Counted from the first letter of the stretch, positions 43,285 through 51,489 are shown. The stretch: 64,000 nt of DNA from Streptomyces sp. R21 (GCF_041051975.1 NZ_CP163435.1:3720001-3784000); one strand, 5' to 3'. Notes: a model not told the origin generated them from the sequence alone. Translations and numbers: made by a program.

Positions 43285-43557
43285 AGGGGGGGTTTCCACC
43301 ATAACCCTTCGTAAGTGATGCTGCGTGCATTGGCGCTCGACAACTACTCTCCGTGTTCTTCCGGCGACGCCGCGATGGGCCCAAAGGCCCCGAATCGCAT
43401 TGTGATCATGGCTGAATCACAGCGGATTCAAAGGGAATCGCGGAGGATCCTCAGGGAACCAGCGGGTTTGCACCCGCTTGTGATCGGGTCGCCGACATGT
43501 TCCGCGGTACTCCGGGCGGGTGACGCGCCGTCGGAACGCCCCCTTGACGCCCCCCGC

Positions 43558-43563
43558 TAACTT
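43558..43563 (+). promoter_or_regulatory. -10 element (TAACTT) of a likely leaderless promoter
   Basis: TAACTT is 7 nt before the ATG of the DUF192 gene, with no ribosome-binding site. A TTGACG further upstream is too close (8 nt) to be its -35. Confidence 0.45.
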
Positions 43564-43570
43564 CGCTGCC

Positions 43571-43906
43571 ATGGCCACGTTCACCACGCGCGAGACCGCC
43601 GAGCCGGTACCGCTGGAGCTCGCCGAGTCGGCGCGGACCCGACGTCACGGGCTGCTCGGGCGCGACGGGATCGAGGGCGCGCTGCTGCTGAGCCCGGCGA
43701 GTGCGGTGCACACCCTGGGGATGCGATTCGCGATCGATGTCGCTTATCTGGACCGGAAACTGCGGGTTCTGACCGTACGGACGATGCGCCCGGGCCGGGT
43801 GGGACTGCCGCGCCCGAGGGCCCGGTACGTCCTGGAGGCGGAGGCCGGGGCCCTGGAGAAGTGGGGGGTGCGCCGCAAGGCGGTGGTCGTGATTCACGAC
43901 TCGTGA
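43571..43906 (+). CDS. DUF192-family small protein
   Basis: 111 residues. The DUF192 pattern is visible: LAESARTRRHGLLGRDGIEGALLLSP, TLGMRFAIDVAYLDRKLRVL, RPRARYVLEAEAGALEKWGV. Many bacterial members have a signal peptide and longer N-terminus; this one starts directly in the domain and is predicted cytosolic. Function not established. It is short and probably complete. The 3' end is followed by an attenuator-like hairpin array. Confidence 0.8.
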   Translation: MATFTTRETAEPVPLELAESARTRRHGLLGRDGIEGALLLSPASAVHTLGMRFAIDVAYLDRKLRVLTVRTMRPGRVGLPRPRARYVLEAEAGALEKWGVRRKAVVVIHDS

Positions 43907-43929
43907 GGCGGCGCCGAAATGCGCGCACG

Positions 43930-43970
43930 GCACCGCGCAGCCCCCTCCACTGCGCGGTGCCCACCGCGCA
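43930..43970 (+). terminator. Terminator with an alternative pairing arm
   Basis: Arm B (43950-43960) can pair with arm A (43930-43940, perfect 11 bp), or its 43951-43958 part can pair with arm C (43963-43970, ACCGCGCA, 4-nt loop). The two hairpins exclude each other, and the B-C hairpin is followed by a T-containing stretch. It lies just after the DUF192 stop. Confidence 0.6.
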
Positions 43971-44250
43971 GCTTTGCTCACGCGAATTACCTTGGTCTGA
44001 ACTTATGCGAGCCGCTCCGTCGAGTCGAGCCGCCCTGGATAACGATGTGGAAACCCTGCGAACCGGCTCGGAATGCGGACGGGCATCTCACGCAGAGCAG
44101 TCGACATACGGGGGTTTTCGGTCAATCCGGGGCGCCATGGGGAGCCGTGGGACGCCATGCGGGGTTCGCCCGATTGATCGCCAAGTTGATCACCTATTCA
44201 CCCGTCGGCTCATGGAGGCCAATAGGACAGGAATTGACCTCGTTCGGAGC

Positions 44251-44256
44251 TAGCGT
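44251..44256 (+). promoter_or_regulatory. -10 element (TAGCGT) of a likely leaderless promoter
   Basis: TAGCGT lies 7 nt before the ATG of the winged-helix gene. A TTGACC at 44234-44239 is only 11 nt upstream, too near for a standard -35. Confidence 0.4.
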
Positions 44257-44263
44257 CAGGCTC

Positions 44264-45526
44264 ATGAGGACGAGGGCGAAGGTCAGTTGGAGCGAGGCGA
44301 GCGCGCGTCGGATGCGGCGGCAGTTCCTGACGGCCCCCGCACCGGCCGGAACACCGGTCGCCGAGGTGGTGGGCGCCATGCTCGGCACCCATGCGCAGGT
44401 GCTGTCGGCGGCCGAGATGTCGGTGGGGGTGCGGGCCGAGGGCGTGACCCGGTCGGATGTGCGGGCGGCGTTGTGGGGGGATTCGGGGGACGGCGGGGGC
44501 CGGTTGTCGTCGGCGGACCAGAGGGAGCGGTCGTCGGCGGATCGCGAGAGCCGGTCGGCGGAGGGCCCGTCGCCCGAGTGCCCGTCGCTGGTGAAGACAC
44601 ACGGCCCGCGGGGCACCGTCCATCTGTTGCCCGCCTCCGAACTCCCGCTCTGGACCTCCGCGTTGAGCGCGATCCCGTCCGGCGCCAGCCCGCACGCGCC
44701 GGACGTACGGCTCACCGACGAGCAGGCCGACGAGGTCGTCGCGGCGATCGCCGACGCCCTGGACGGCAACCTCCTGACCATCGACGAGCTGAACGACGAG
44801 GTCGTGGCGCGCACCGGCTCCTGGGCCGGGGACCTGGTGATGCCCGCGTTCCAGGGCATGTGGCCGCGCTGGCGCCAGGTCATGCACCGGGCGGGCCTGC
44901 GCGGGGCGCTGTGCTTCGGCCCGAACCGGGGCCGCAAGGTGACGTACACCCGGCCTCCCCGGTTCGAGCCCCTCGCCCCGGACGAGGCACTCGCCGCGCT
45001 CGTACGGCGTTATCTGCGCGCCTACGGTCCGGCGACGCCGCAGCACTTCGCCAAATGGGCTGCTGCGCAGCGGAGTTGGGCGCTGGGTCTCTTCTCCTCG
45101 CTCGCGGCGGCGGGTGAGATCGAGGAGGTCGACTTCGAGGGGGCCGAGGGTCCGGCGTGGGTGGTGGCCGGCGACACGGAGTTCCCGGACGAGCCCGTGC
45201 GCGGGGTGCGGCTGCTCCCGTACTTCGACGCGTACGCCATCGCCGCGCAGCCCCGCGAGACGCTCTTCCCCGGAACGGCCTACGAGCGGGCCCTCGCGGG
45301 TGGCCAGGCCGGGAACTACCCGGTGCTGCTGGTGGACGACGTCGTCGCGGGCGTCTGGCACCAACGGCGCCAGGGCCGGCGTACGACGGTCACGGTGGAG
45401 CCGCTGGGAAGGCTGCCGGCCGCGCAGCAGCGGGAGTTGGCGGAGCGGGTAGAGCGGGTGGGCGAAACACTGGAGGCCAAGCCGGAGTTGGTGGTGGGGA
45501 AGGTGACGGCGGGGCCGCACGCCTGA
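44264..45526 (+). CDS. Winged-helix DNA-binding protein (AlkZ/YcaQ-like DNA glycosylase family)
   Basis: 420 residues. It has the HTH_42/AlkZ-like pattern: MLGTHAQVLSAAEMSVGVRA, SLVKTHGPRGTVHLLP, ATPQHFAKWAAAQRSWALGLF and late VLLVDDVVAGVWHQRRQGRR. Members include AlkZ, which unhooks bulky or crosslinked bases. Between residues about 70 and 108 lies an unusual Ser/Gly/Glu-rich insert (LSSADQRERSSADRESRSAE) absent from the usual pattern, likely a solvent-exposed loop. The QVLSAAE sequence may correspond to the glycosylase Q motif, but I cannot confirm catalytic residues. Confidence 0.75.
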   Translation: MRTRAKVSWSEASARRMRRQFLTAPAPAGTPVAEVVGAMLGTHAQVLSAAEMSVGVRAEGVTRSDVRAALWGDSGDGGGRLSSADQRERSSADRESRSAEGPSPECPSLVKTHGPRGTVHLLPASELPLWTSALSAIPSGASPHAPDVRLTDEQADEVVAAIADALDGNLLTIDELNDEVVARTGSWAGDLVMPAFQGMWPRWRQVMHRAGLRGALCFGPNRGRKVTYTRPPRFEPLAPDEALAALVRRYLRAYGPATPQHFAKWAAAQRSWALGLFSSLAAAGEIEEVDFEGAEGPAWVVAGDTEFPDEPVRGVRLLPYFDAYAIAAQPRETLFPGTAYERALAGGQAGNYPVLLVDDVVAGVWHQRRQGRRTTVTVEPLGRLPAAQQRELAERVERVGETLEAKPELVVGKVTAGPHA

Positions 45527-45539
45527 CCGTTGGGGCCGC

Positions 45540-46328
45540 TCAGGCCCCCGGCTTCCGTGCCTCGACGAGGAAACGGGCGCTGTGGGCGACGAACGGGCCC
45601 TTCTTCTCGATCTCCTCGTGCAGGGCGCGCAGTTGGGGCCGGTACTGGTCGACGGTGAAGCCGGGGACCATCCAGATCACCTTGCGCAGGAAGTGGACGA
45701 CGGCTCCGATGTCGAAGAACTCGATGCGCAGCCGCTCCGAGCGCAGGTCGACGACTTCGAGCCCGGCGGCCTCGGCGGCGGCTCGGGCACGCTCGGGATG
45801 ACGGCTGTTCCTGGCCTCCTCGGGCTGCGGGCCGAGGAAGTACTCGACGAGCTCGAAGACGCTCGCCGGGCCGACGTGCTGGGAGAAGTACGTGCCGCCG
45901 GGTCGCAGCACGCGCGCGATCTCGTCCCAGTGGGCGCGCACCGGGTGCCGACTGATGACCAGGTCGAAGGCCCCGTCCGCGAAGGGCAGCGGCGCGTCCT
46001 GAGGGGAGGCGACGACCACGGCGCCGCGCGGGTGGAGCAGGGCGGTGGCCTTGGCGACGTTCGGCGGCCAGCCCTCGGTGGCGACGGTGAGCCGGGGCAA
46101 CTTCGGTGCGGAGGCGAGGACTTCACCGCCGCCGGTGTCGATGTCGAGTGCGGCCGAAGCGCGCGCCAGCCGCTCCCCCATGGCCCGGGCATACCCCCAG
46201 GACGGCCGCTCCTCGGTGGCCCGGCCCTCGAACCAGGAGAAGTCCCAGCCGTCGACGGGGGCGGCCTCGGCTTCGGCGACGAGGTCCTCGAAGGTACGGC
46301 GGCCGTCAGGGCCCTGGCTGGTGGTCAT
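45540..46328 (-). CDS. Class I SAM-dependent methyltransferase
   Basis: 262 residues. The fold is visible from LASAPKLPRLTVATEGWPPN, through LLHPRGAVVVASPQDAPLPFADGAFDLVISRHPVR (motif II/III region, acidic ribose-binding position), to ARVLRPGGTYFSQHVGP (post-motif III). An unusual feature is the lack of a canonical GXGXG motif I; DIDTGGGEVLAS takes its place. The substrate is not known. It is divergent from the DinB-like gene, with a 87-bp gap; CAGGAT sits 7 nt from its ATG. Confidence 0.8.
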   Translation of the reverse strand: MTTSQGPDGRRTFEDLVAEAEAAPVDGWDFSWFEGRATEERPSWGYARAMGERLARASAALDIDTGGGEVLASAPKLPRLTVATEGWPPNVAKATALLHPRGAVVVASPQDAPLPFADGAFDLVISRHPVRAHWDEIARVLRPGGTYFSQHVGPASVFELVEYFLGPQPEEARNSRHPERARAAAEAAGLEVVDLRSERLRIEFFDIGAVVHFLRKVIWMVPGFTVDQYRPQLRALHEEIEKKGPFVAHSARFLVEARKPGA

Positions 46329-46403
46329 GGGGCGGATCCTGCCAAGGCGCGGGCGGGGGCGCGACCGAATTCCCGGTGGTCCGGCGTTGTCAGTGGCCGC
46401 TGT

Positions 46404-46409
46404 TACGTT
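46404..46409 (+). promoter_or_regulatory. -10 element (TACGTT) of a likely leaderless promoter
   Basis: TACGTT lies 6 nt before the DinB-family ATG. No ribosome-binding site is visible. Confidence 0.45.
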
Positions 46410-46415
46410 CCGGGC

Positions 46416-46928
46416 ATGACGACGAATCCAGGCGCGGTCCGGGTGCCGTACACCGGCGGCGAGAAGGAAAGCCTGCACGCGAGTCTCGACCGGCACCGGA
46501 ACGCCGTGCTGTGGAAGCTGGAGGGCCTGGACGACGAGCAGGTCAGACGGGTGATGACGCCGTCCGGCACCAACCTGCTGGGCCTGGTGAAGCACCTCGC
46601 GTCCGTCGAGTACGGCTGGTTCTGCTCGACGTTCGGGCGGGAGGTCGAGCCGCTGTGGTTCGACCCCACCACCGAGGAGGACATGAGCGCGGGCCAGGGC
46701 GAGACCACCCAGCAGATCATCGACTTCTACGGCCGCGCCCGCACCGCCGCCGACCGCACCATCGCCGAGCTCTCCCTGGACGACCTGGGCACCTCCTGGA
46801 ACGGCACCACGGTGTCCCTGCGCTGGGTCCTGATCCGCATGGTCGAGGAGACGGCACGGCACGCGGGACACATGGACATCGTGCGCGAGCTCATCGACGG
46901 GGGCTCGGGGGATCACCGGCCGGGGTGA
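46416..46928 (+). CDS. DinB/DUF664-family protein
   Basis: 170 residues, four-helix bundle. Metal-ligand histidines expected in this family are visible in LLGLVKHLASVEYGWF and ETARHAGHMDIVRELIDG. The N-terminal helix is ESLHASLDRHRNAVLWKLEG. Members include putative thiol-dependent S-transferases (bacillithiol or mycothiol type). The end of the gene overlaps, on the other strand, the C-terminal end of a decayed acetyltransferase. Confidence 0.85.
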   Translation: MTTNPGAVRVPYTGGEKESLHASLDRHRNAVLWKLEGLDDEQVRRVMTPSGTNLLGLVKHLASVEYGWFCSTFGREVEPLWFDPTTEEDMSAGQGETTQQIIDFYGRARTAADRTIAELSLDDLGTSWNGTTVSLRWVLIRMVEETARHAGHMDIVRELIDGGSGDHRPG

Positions 46929-47208
46929 CGGCGGTGTGGGCGGTGACGTCGGTGCCGGGGAGGACGAGCATGAGGTGCTCGTCCCACCAGGCGACGACAT
47001 GGCCGGCCGGTTCGTCGTCGTCCACCGTGACCGTCTGGACGAAGACGGTGCTGTCGCCGAGGACGCTCGAGGTCCAGTGCGCCATGAAGGCCTCCCGTGG
47101 CCGCGGGGTGAACCGCGACCGCCGGAGGGCCTCCGCGTCGTGCTCCTGCTCGAAGAAACGCACGAGGTCGGTCTCTGCCACGTACCTGAGTCGCACGTCG
47201 TCGCTCAT
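46891..47208 (-). pseudogene. Truncated GNAT-family acetyltransferase
   Basis: 105 codons remain of a RimJ/RimL-type GNAT (family size about 160). The N-terminal half is recognisable: VRLRYVAETDLVRFFEQEHD, SRFTPRPREAFMAHW, VFVQTVTVDDDEPAGHVVAWW. The acetyl-CoA-binding half (GYWLGREYWGRGIG-type motif) is missing and replaced by an unrelated low-complexity end. Three near-identical 9-bp start units precede it (47202-47228). Probably non-functional. Confidence 0.65.
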
Positions 47209-47318
47209 GCCGCTCATGCCGCTCATACGGGTGAGTCTGACAACAGGCACTGACACTCACCTGGGCGAGACAGCTGAGCCGGAGCAACGGCACAGCCGGG
47301 GCTGTGGGACAGCTGGGG

Positions 47319-48191
47319 CTACGGGACCAGGGGGCGTACCTCCTGGGCCGTGAAGCGGAGGAAGGACTCAGGGTCGGGTTCGTCGGCCGTGGGCTGCAGG
47401 ATGACCCTGTCGGCGCCGGCATCCACAAGGCGCTGGACGGCCTTGGCGACGGCGCCCGCGTCTCCGGCGACGCCGTGTTCGGGCAGCTGGTCCTCGCCGT
47501 TGGTCTCGATCTCGGCGCGCAGGCGGGCCGCCGCGTCGGGCCCGGTGGCGGTGAGGAGGTAGACGATCACCGGGTGGTGGTCGGTCCGCCCCACCGACTC
47601 CCGCCCCTCATCGATGAGTTGACGTGCCCGGCGTACGCCCTCGGGTGGGGTGGAGGCGGTGAGGATGGTGCCGTCCGCATGCGCGCCGGAGAGCCGGAGC
47701 GAACGGGGCCCGGTGGCACCGGCCAGGACCGCGGGCGCCTCGGCCGGAGGCCAGTCGAGGGCGACGTCGTCGAGCTTCACGTAGCGCCCGGCCGTGGTGA
47801 CGCGCTCACCGCGCAGCAGGGCACGCAGCGCGTCGAGGTACTCGCGCAGCAGCGTGACCGGCGACTCGGCGCGCGCGCCGACCTGCCCCATCCAGTCCTG
47901 CACGCCGTGCCCGACACCGACGACGGCGCGCCCCGGGAACAGCCGGTGCAGCGTGGCGGTCTCCATCGCGGTGACGGCGACGTTCCGCAGCGGCACGGGC
48001 AGCAGCCCCACCCCGACCCGCACCCGCTCCGTCCAGGCGAGGGCGGCGGCCGCCGCCGAGATCCCCCCTTCAAGGAAGCAGTCCTCCCAGAGCCACAGCT
48101 CTTCGAGGCCCGACTCGTCGGCGAGCTGAGCGAGCGCGCGCAGCCGCTCGGGAGGCAGTTGGGGTCGGAACACAGCACCGAGTCCAGTCAT
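47319..48191 (-). CDS. LLM-class flavin-dependent oxidoreductase (luciferase-like)
   Basis: 290 residues, (beta/alpha)8 F420/FMN-dependent fold. Visible features are LAQLADESGLEELWLWEDCF, TERVRVGVGLLPVPLRNVAV, and LFPGRAVVGVGHGVQDWMGQVGA, then VLAGATGPRSLRLSGAHADG. The GHG...DWM pattern points to the F420-using LLM subfamily common in Streptomyces (inference). The start is ATG 48191. It lies downstream of the dihydrofolate-reductase-like gene on the same strand. Confidence 0.88.
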   Translation of the reverse strand: MTGLGAVFRPQLPPERLRALAQLADESGLEELWLWEDCFLEGGISAAAAALAWTERVRVGVGLLPVPLRNVAVTAMETATLHRLFPGRAVVGVGHGVQDWMGQVGARAESPVTLLREYLDALRALLRGERVTTAGRYVKLDDVALDWPPAEAPAVLAGATGPRSLRLSGAHADGTILTASTPPEGVRRARQLIDEGRESVGRTDHHPVIVYLLTATGPDAAARLRAEIETNGEDQLPEHGVAGDAGAVAKAVQRLVDAGADRVILQPTADEPDPESFLRFTAQEVRPLVP

Positions 48192-48231
48192 AGGGCCTTC
48201 CTACCGACCGACCGCCCGACGGACAACCGCT

Positions 48232-48807
48232 TTACGCCTCGGGGGCGTTGGCACGCTCGTAATGCAGGAGTACGACACCGTTGCCGAAGGTCCGCGACTC
48301 GGCGAGCCGCAGCATGGTCAGCGCGTCGGCCTCCTGGAAGAGCCGCTTGCCGCGGCCGACGAGGACCGGATGGACGTACACCCTCATCTCGTCCACCAGC
48401 CCCTGGCGCAGGAACTCGGCGGCGAGATCGGCACCCCCGAGCCCGATGTCCCCGCCGTACCGCGCCTTGAGCGCCCGGATCTCCTCGGGTACGACGTCCC
48501 GCACGACGGTGGTGTTCCAGTCGGCCCGCTCCAGCGTCCGCGAGAACACGTACTTGGGCATCTCCCGCCAGATCCCGGCGAACTCGACCATGGCCGGCGT
48601 ACTGTCCGGATCCTTGTCGGCGCTCGGCCAGAAGTCCGCCATCAGCTCATGCGTCACCCGCCCGCTCAACAGCGCGCCGAGCTTCCCGATCTCGACGTTC
48701 ATGTGCTGGTGCAGTTCCTCGTCGACCTGATGCCAGCCGATGTCGCGGCCCGGTCCCTCGATGAAGCCGTCGAGGGACACGGACATGAACAGAACGATCT
48801 TCCCCAT
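48232..48807 (-). CDS. Dihydrofolate reductase/RibD-C-like reductase
   Basis: 191 residues from ATG 48807; the longer frame to 48906 runs into repeat DNA. The RibD C-terminal fold is visible: MGKIVLFMSVSLDGFIEGP, ALLSGRVTHELMADFW, PKYVFSRTLERADW, then GGDIGLGGADLAAEFLRQGLVDEMRVYVHPVLVGRGKRLF. Such YyaP/YwjB-like reductases use NADPH; substrate unknown. Its upstream region is the left arm of a long inverted repeat. Confidence 0.88.
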   Translation of the reverse strand: MGKIVLFMSVSLDGFIEGPGRDIGWHQVDEELHQHMNVEIGKLGALLSGRVTHELMADFWPSADKDPDSTPAMVEFAGIWREMPKYVFSRTLERADWNTTVVRDVVPEEIRALKARYGGDIGLGGADLAAEFLRQGLVDEMRVYVHPVLVGRGKRLFQEADALTMLRLAESRTFGNGVVLLHYERANAPEA

Positions 48808-48866
48808 CGTGAACCTCGCTACGCCGGAGTTGGTGCTGCTGCTGGCGGTGAAGTGACCGTTGGGTG

Positions 48867-49020
48867 GTGGGGGCCGCCCGCTTCCTTGCCAGTGTCGTGC
48901 CTCCACGCCCCGAGTAAAGGGCGCTGCGCGTCGCCTACGGCGATTCCGCTGCGCTCCACCCTTGACTCGGGCCGCTCCAGCACGGGTGAGAAGCGAGCGA
49001 GCGGCCCAGGGGTGAGGGTG
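48867..49020. repeat. Left arm of a long inverted repeat (about 154 bp)
   Basis: It matches, in reverse complement, 51233-51396. The first 58 bp have 4 mismatches and the last 66 bp have 1 mismatch; the middle differs by a roughly 10-bp indel. The arms enclose a 2.2-kb core with an IS110-type pseudogene. Confidence 0.85.
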
Positions 49021-49085
49021 GCCCAGCTAGGCCAGCCCTCGGGCGTGTTGAGCAGCGAGCCGGGGGGGTGCCCCTATGACTTTGG

Positions 49086-50289
49086 TCAAGGGGTAGTCGG
49101 GGTTGGTGGTTGGTAGAAGGTGCCGTCGCGGAGCATCGCGAAGAGCACGTCGGCTCGGCGTCGGGCGAGGCAGAGGAGAGCCTGGGTGTGGTGCTTTCCC
49201 TGGGCAATCTTCTTGTCGTAGTAGGTGCGGGAGGCGGGGTCGGCCAGGGCGGCGAACGCGGAGAGGAAGAAAGCCCGTTTGAGCTGCTTGTTTCCCCGTC
49301 TGGAGGGCTGTTCGCCGCGGATGGAGGACCCGGAGCTGCGGGTGGCGGGGGCGAGGCCGGCGTAGGCGGCGAGGTGGGCGGCGGACGGGAAGGCGGTGCC
49401 GTCGCCGACGTCGATGAGGATACGGGCTCTCCGGTCCTGATGCCGATGCCGGGCATGGACGTCAGGACCTTGGAAAGAGGGTGGGCCTCCAGTAGTTCCT
49501 CGATCCGGTGGGCGAGGATTTTGCGCTGGTCGAGCACCGCCTGGAGTGAGTTGGCGAGGCTGGGGACGATCAGTGCGGCCGCGTCTGTGCCCGGAACGAC
49601 GACGGTCTGCTCGTCGAGCGCGGTGAAGATGTCGTTGATCAGACGATCGGCCATGCGGGGCGCGTTCGGGCGGATCAGAGTGATGAGTCGTCGGCGTCCG
49701 GCCTTGCGGATCTGGGCGGCGAGCCGAACTGGTCCAGCATTCTGAGGACGGCCGGGTGCTGCATGCGCGGGCCGATGACTCGTTCCAGGTGCGGGTGGAT
49801 CTGGGTGAACAGGCCGCGGAGCCGGTTGGAGAGGCGATTCGCCTCGGCGGTGAGGTCGTCGTCGAAGCCGACGATCATCTGGAGTTCGGCGATGGTTTCG
49901 TCGTCGAGGTCGACCGAGCGAAGCGTGTGCGGCATCGCCCGGGCCGCGTCGGCGATGATGAACGCGTCTTTCGCGTCGGTCTTGGCCTCGCCGGGATAGA
50001 GGTCGGCGATCCGCCGCATCGTCAGGCCGGGCAGGTAGGCGATGTGGCAGCCCAGGTCCCGGGCGACGGCCAGCGGCAGGGCCCCGATCGAGGCCACCTG
50101 GTCGACGATGACGAGGACGGTGCCGTGTTTGACCTGCAGCCTGGCGAAGACCTCGCGGAGCTTGGGTTCGCTGTTGGGCAGCCGCTTGTCGAAGGTCTTC
50201 TTCCCGGCCGGGGTGAGTGCGGTGGCGTGGTGTTCGCCCTTGCCGACGTCCAGTCCGAGGTAGACGTCGATGTCGCTGGTGTCGATCAC
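49086..50289 (-). pseudogene. IS110-family transposase, two frameshifts
   Basis: The first segment (50289 to about 49727) has the RuvC-like DEDD domain: YLGLDVGKGEHHATAL and YPGEAKTDAKDAFIIADAAR. Near 49726 one base is missing: LDQFGSP should continue AQIRKAGRRRLITLI. The second segment (about 49725-49426) reads to the C-terminal domain start SMPGIGIRTG. Two extra bases near 49425 shift to the third segment, which has RILIDVGDGTAFPSA, AYAGLAPATRSSGSSI (the conserved Ser) and ends MLRDGTFYQPPTPTTP before TGA at 49088. Restored length about 400 residues, normal for IS110. Confidence 0.85.
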
Positions 50290-50515
50290 GTCGTGGTTCC
50301 TTCGGTGCTGTTCACCCGGCCTGCCACGGCACTGATCGCCACATCCACATTACGAAGAGCCTCCCGACCTGCGAAGAAGCCGGTGGTCATGCCCCTAATC
50401 AGCGGTCTTTCAGTGCCTTCGGAGCTGGTGACACCACCCCCCGGGCCATGCACTCGACAAGGGGAGGTAGTCATGCCAACTCCGAAGGCCGGTAACCCCG
50501 TTGCGGGGCTACGAA
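50290..50515 (-). ncRNA. Candidate IS110 bridge RNA locus
   Basis: In IS110 elements the non-coding end upstream of the transposase encodes the bridge RNA that pairs with target and donor DNA. Here the 226 bp before the transposase start has no ORF and contains a hairpin (CCCCG, TTG, CGGGG near 50496-50508) and several further GC stems. No target-guide loops can be confirmed by eye. The transposase is dead, so the RNA may be a relic. Confidence 0.4.
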
Positions 50516-50532
50516 GACGGTAATGGGGAGGC

Positions 50533-50574
50533 GGCGCGATCGCGCCTCGGCGGCACGCCGGGCCGGTTTAGCGG
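50533..50574. repeat. Left arm of a nested 42-bp inverted repeat
   Basis: It matches the reverse complement of 51141-51182 with 3 mismatches in 42. Both arms contain GGCGCGATCGCGCC, itself a palindrome, followed by CGGCGGCACGCCGGG. Confidence 0.85.
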
Positions 50575-51140
50575 CTTGGGGGCGTGGGGGGAGGGGGAAG
50601 GGGGAGGGTGGGTGGGTGGGGGCTTGAGGGAGGGAGGGGGTGAGGGAGGAGGGGAGGGACGGTTGCCGTCCCGGGGGGGGGTATGGCAGGAGGGAGGGAT
50701 CGGCGGGATGGTCGGGGGCCGGGGGCCGGAGGCCGGGCGATCGCGTTCCGCCTCCTGAGTCACACCGGCCACACCCATCACACATCAACGAGTAAGTGGA
50801 AGGTTTCGGACACCCCGAAACCCACGACTGGGACCTCACCGGCCCTTGCCGCGCCGAATTCCTCCACCTACCTTTCCCCCTCTCACCGTCTGGACCCCTC
50901 TGACCTCTCTGGCCACTCTGGACTCTCTGGCGGCGGCCGACGGGGGCGACGGCGGTCCCGGCGGCGGTCCCGACGGGGGCGAAGGCATCCCAGGAGGCCC
51001 TCCACCCACCGACCACCCGCCGGCCCTCCACCGACCACCAACCACCAACCACCCCCAGCCGCCACCCCCCACCCTTGCGCCGCCAAGCCCACCCGGCGTG
51101 CTGGCGGAACGGGAAGGCGCCCCACCCCACCGGCCGCGAA

Positions 51141-51182
51141 CCGCTAAGCCAGCCCGGCGTGCCGCCGGGGCGCGATCGCGCC
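51141..51182. repeat. Right arm of the nested 42-bp inverted repeat
   Basis: Partner of 50533-50574. The intervening 566 bp is the G-rich/C-rich tract. Confidence 0.85.
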
Positions 51183-51232
51183 CCCGACCCCGCTCAACTG
51201 CCCAGCCCACCCGCGGGCCCGCCCGACCTGGG

Positions 51233-51396
51233 CCACCCTCACCCCTGGGCCGCCCGCTCGCTTCTCACCCGTGCTGGAGCGGCCCGAGTCAAGGGTGGAG
51301 CGAAGCGGAATCGGCGCAGCCGACGCGTAGCGCAGCGGAGCGCCCTTTACTCGGGACGCGGAAGCACGACACTGGCAAAGAAGCGGGCGGCCCCCA
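51233..51396. repeat. Right arm of the long inverted repeat (about 164 bp)
   Basis: Reverse complement of 48867-49020; the extra bases are a short GC repeat in the centre (CGCTGCGCTACGCG). Confidence 0.85.
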
Positions 51397-51489
51397 CAGC
51401 AACTTCTTGAAGAAGCGGTACGTGAAAGAAGGGGATCCGCCCGCAGCGGGCGCACACACGTATGGGGCGACGGGCAGGGCCGGTCATCG

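Larger units (their letters stand above)
43907..44263. other. Gene-free region between DUF192 and the winged-helix protein
   Basis: 357 bp. The left part holds mutually exclusive hairpins (43930-43970). The rest is AT-richer than the genes and ends in the promoter of the winged-helix gene; I see no ORF or RNA gene. Confidence 0.55.
49060..50515 (-). mobile_element. IS110-family insertion sequence remnant
   Basis: The approximate extent is the transposase pseudogene (49086-50289) with a short 3' end and a 220-bp structured 5' end typical of IS110 elements. IS110 elements lack terminal inverted repeats, so borders cannot be set exactly. Confidence 0.6.
50516..51232. other. Gene-free low-complexity tract with nested inverted repeat
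   Basis: The plus strand is G-rich from 50575 to 50740 (long GGGAGG-type runs) and C-rich from 50990 to 51090 (CCACCCACCGACC-type runs), giving opposite skews around a middle with little structure. The open frames through it have low-complexity translations on both strands and no start signals, so I call no gene. Confidence 0.7.

Noticed and set aside
43544..43549. TTGACG as -35 of the DUF192 gene
   Set aside because: It is only 8 nt from the TAACTT hexamer, too close for a standard promoter spacing.
50471..51130. Open frame of 219 codons in the low-complexity tract
   Set aside because: Its translation is Trp/Gly/Pro/Arg-rich with no domain and follows the G- or C-rich tract on each strand; no start signal.
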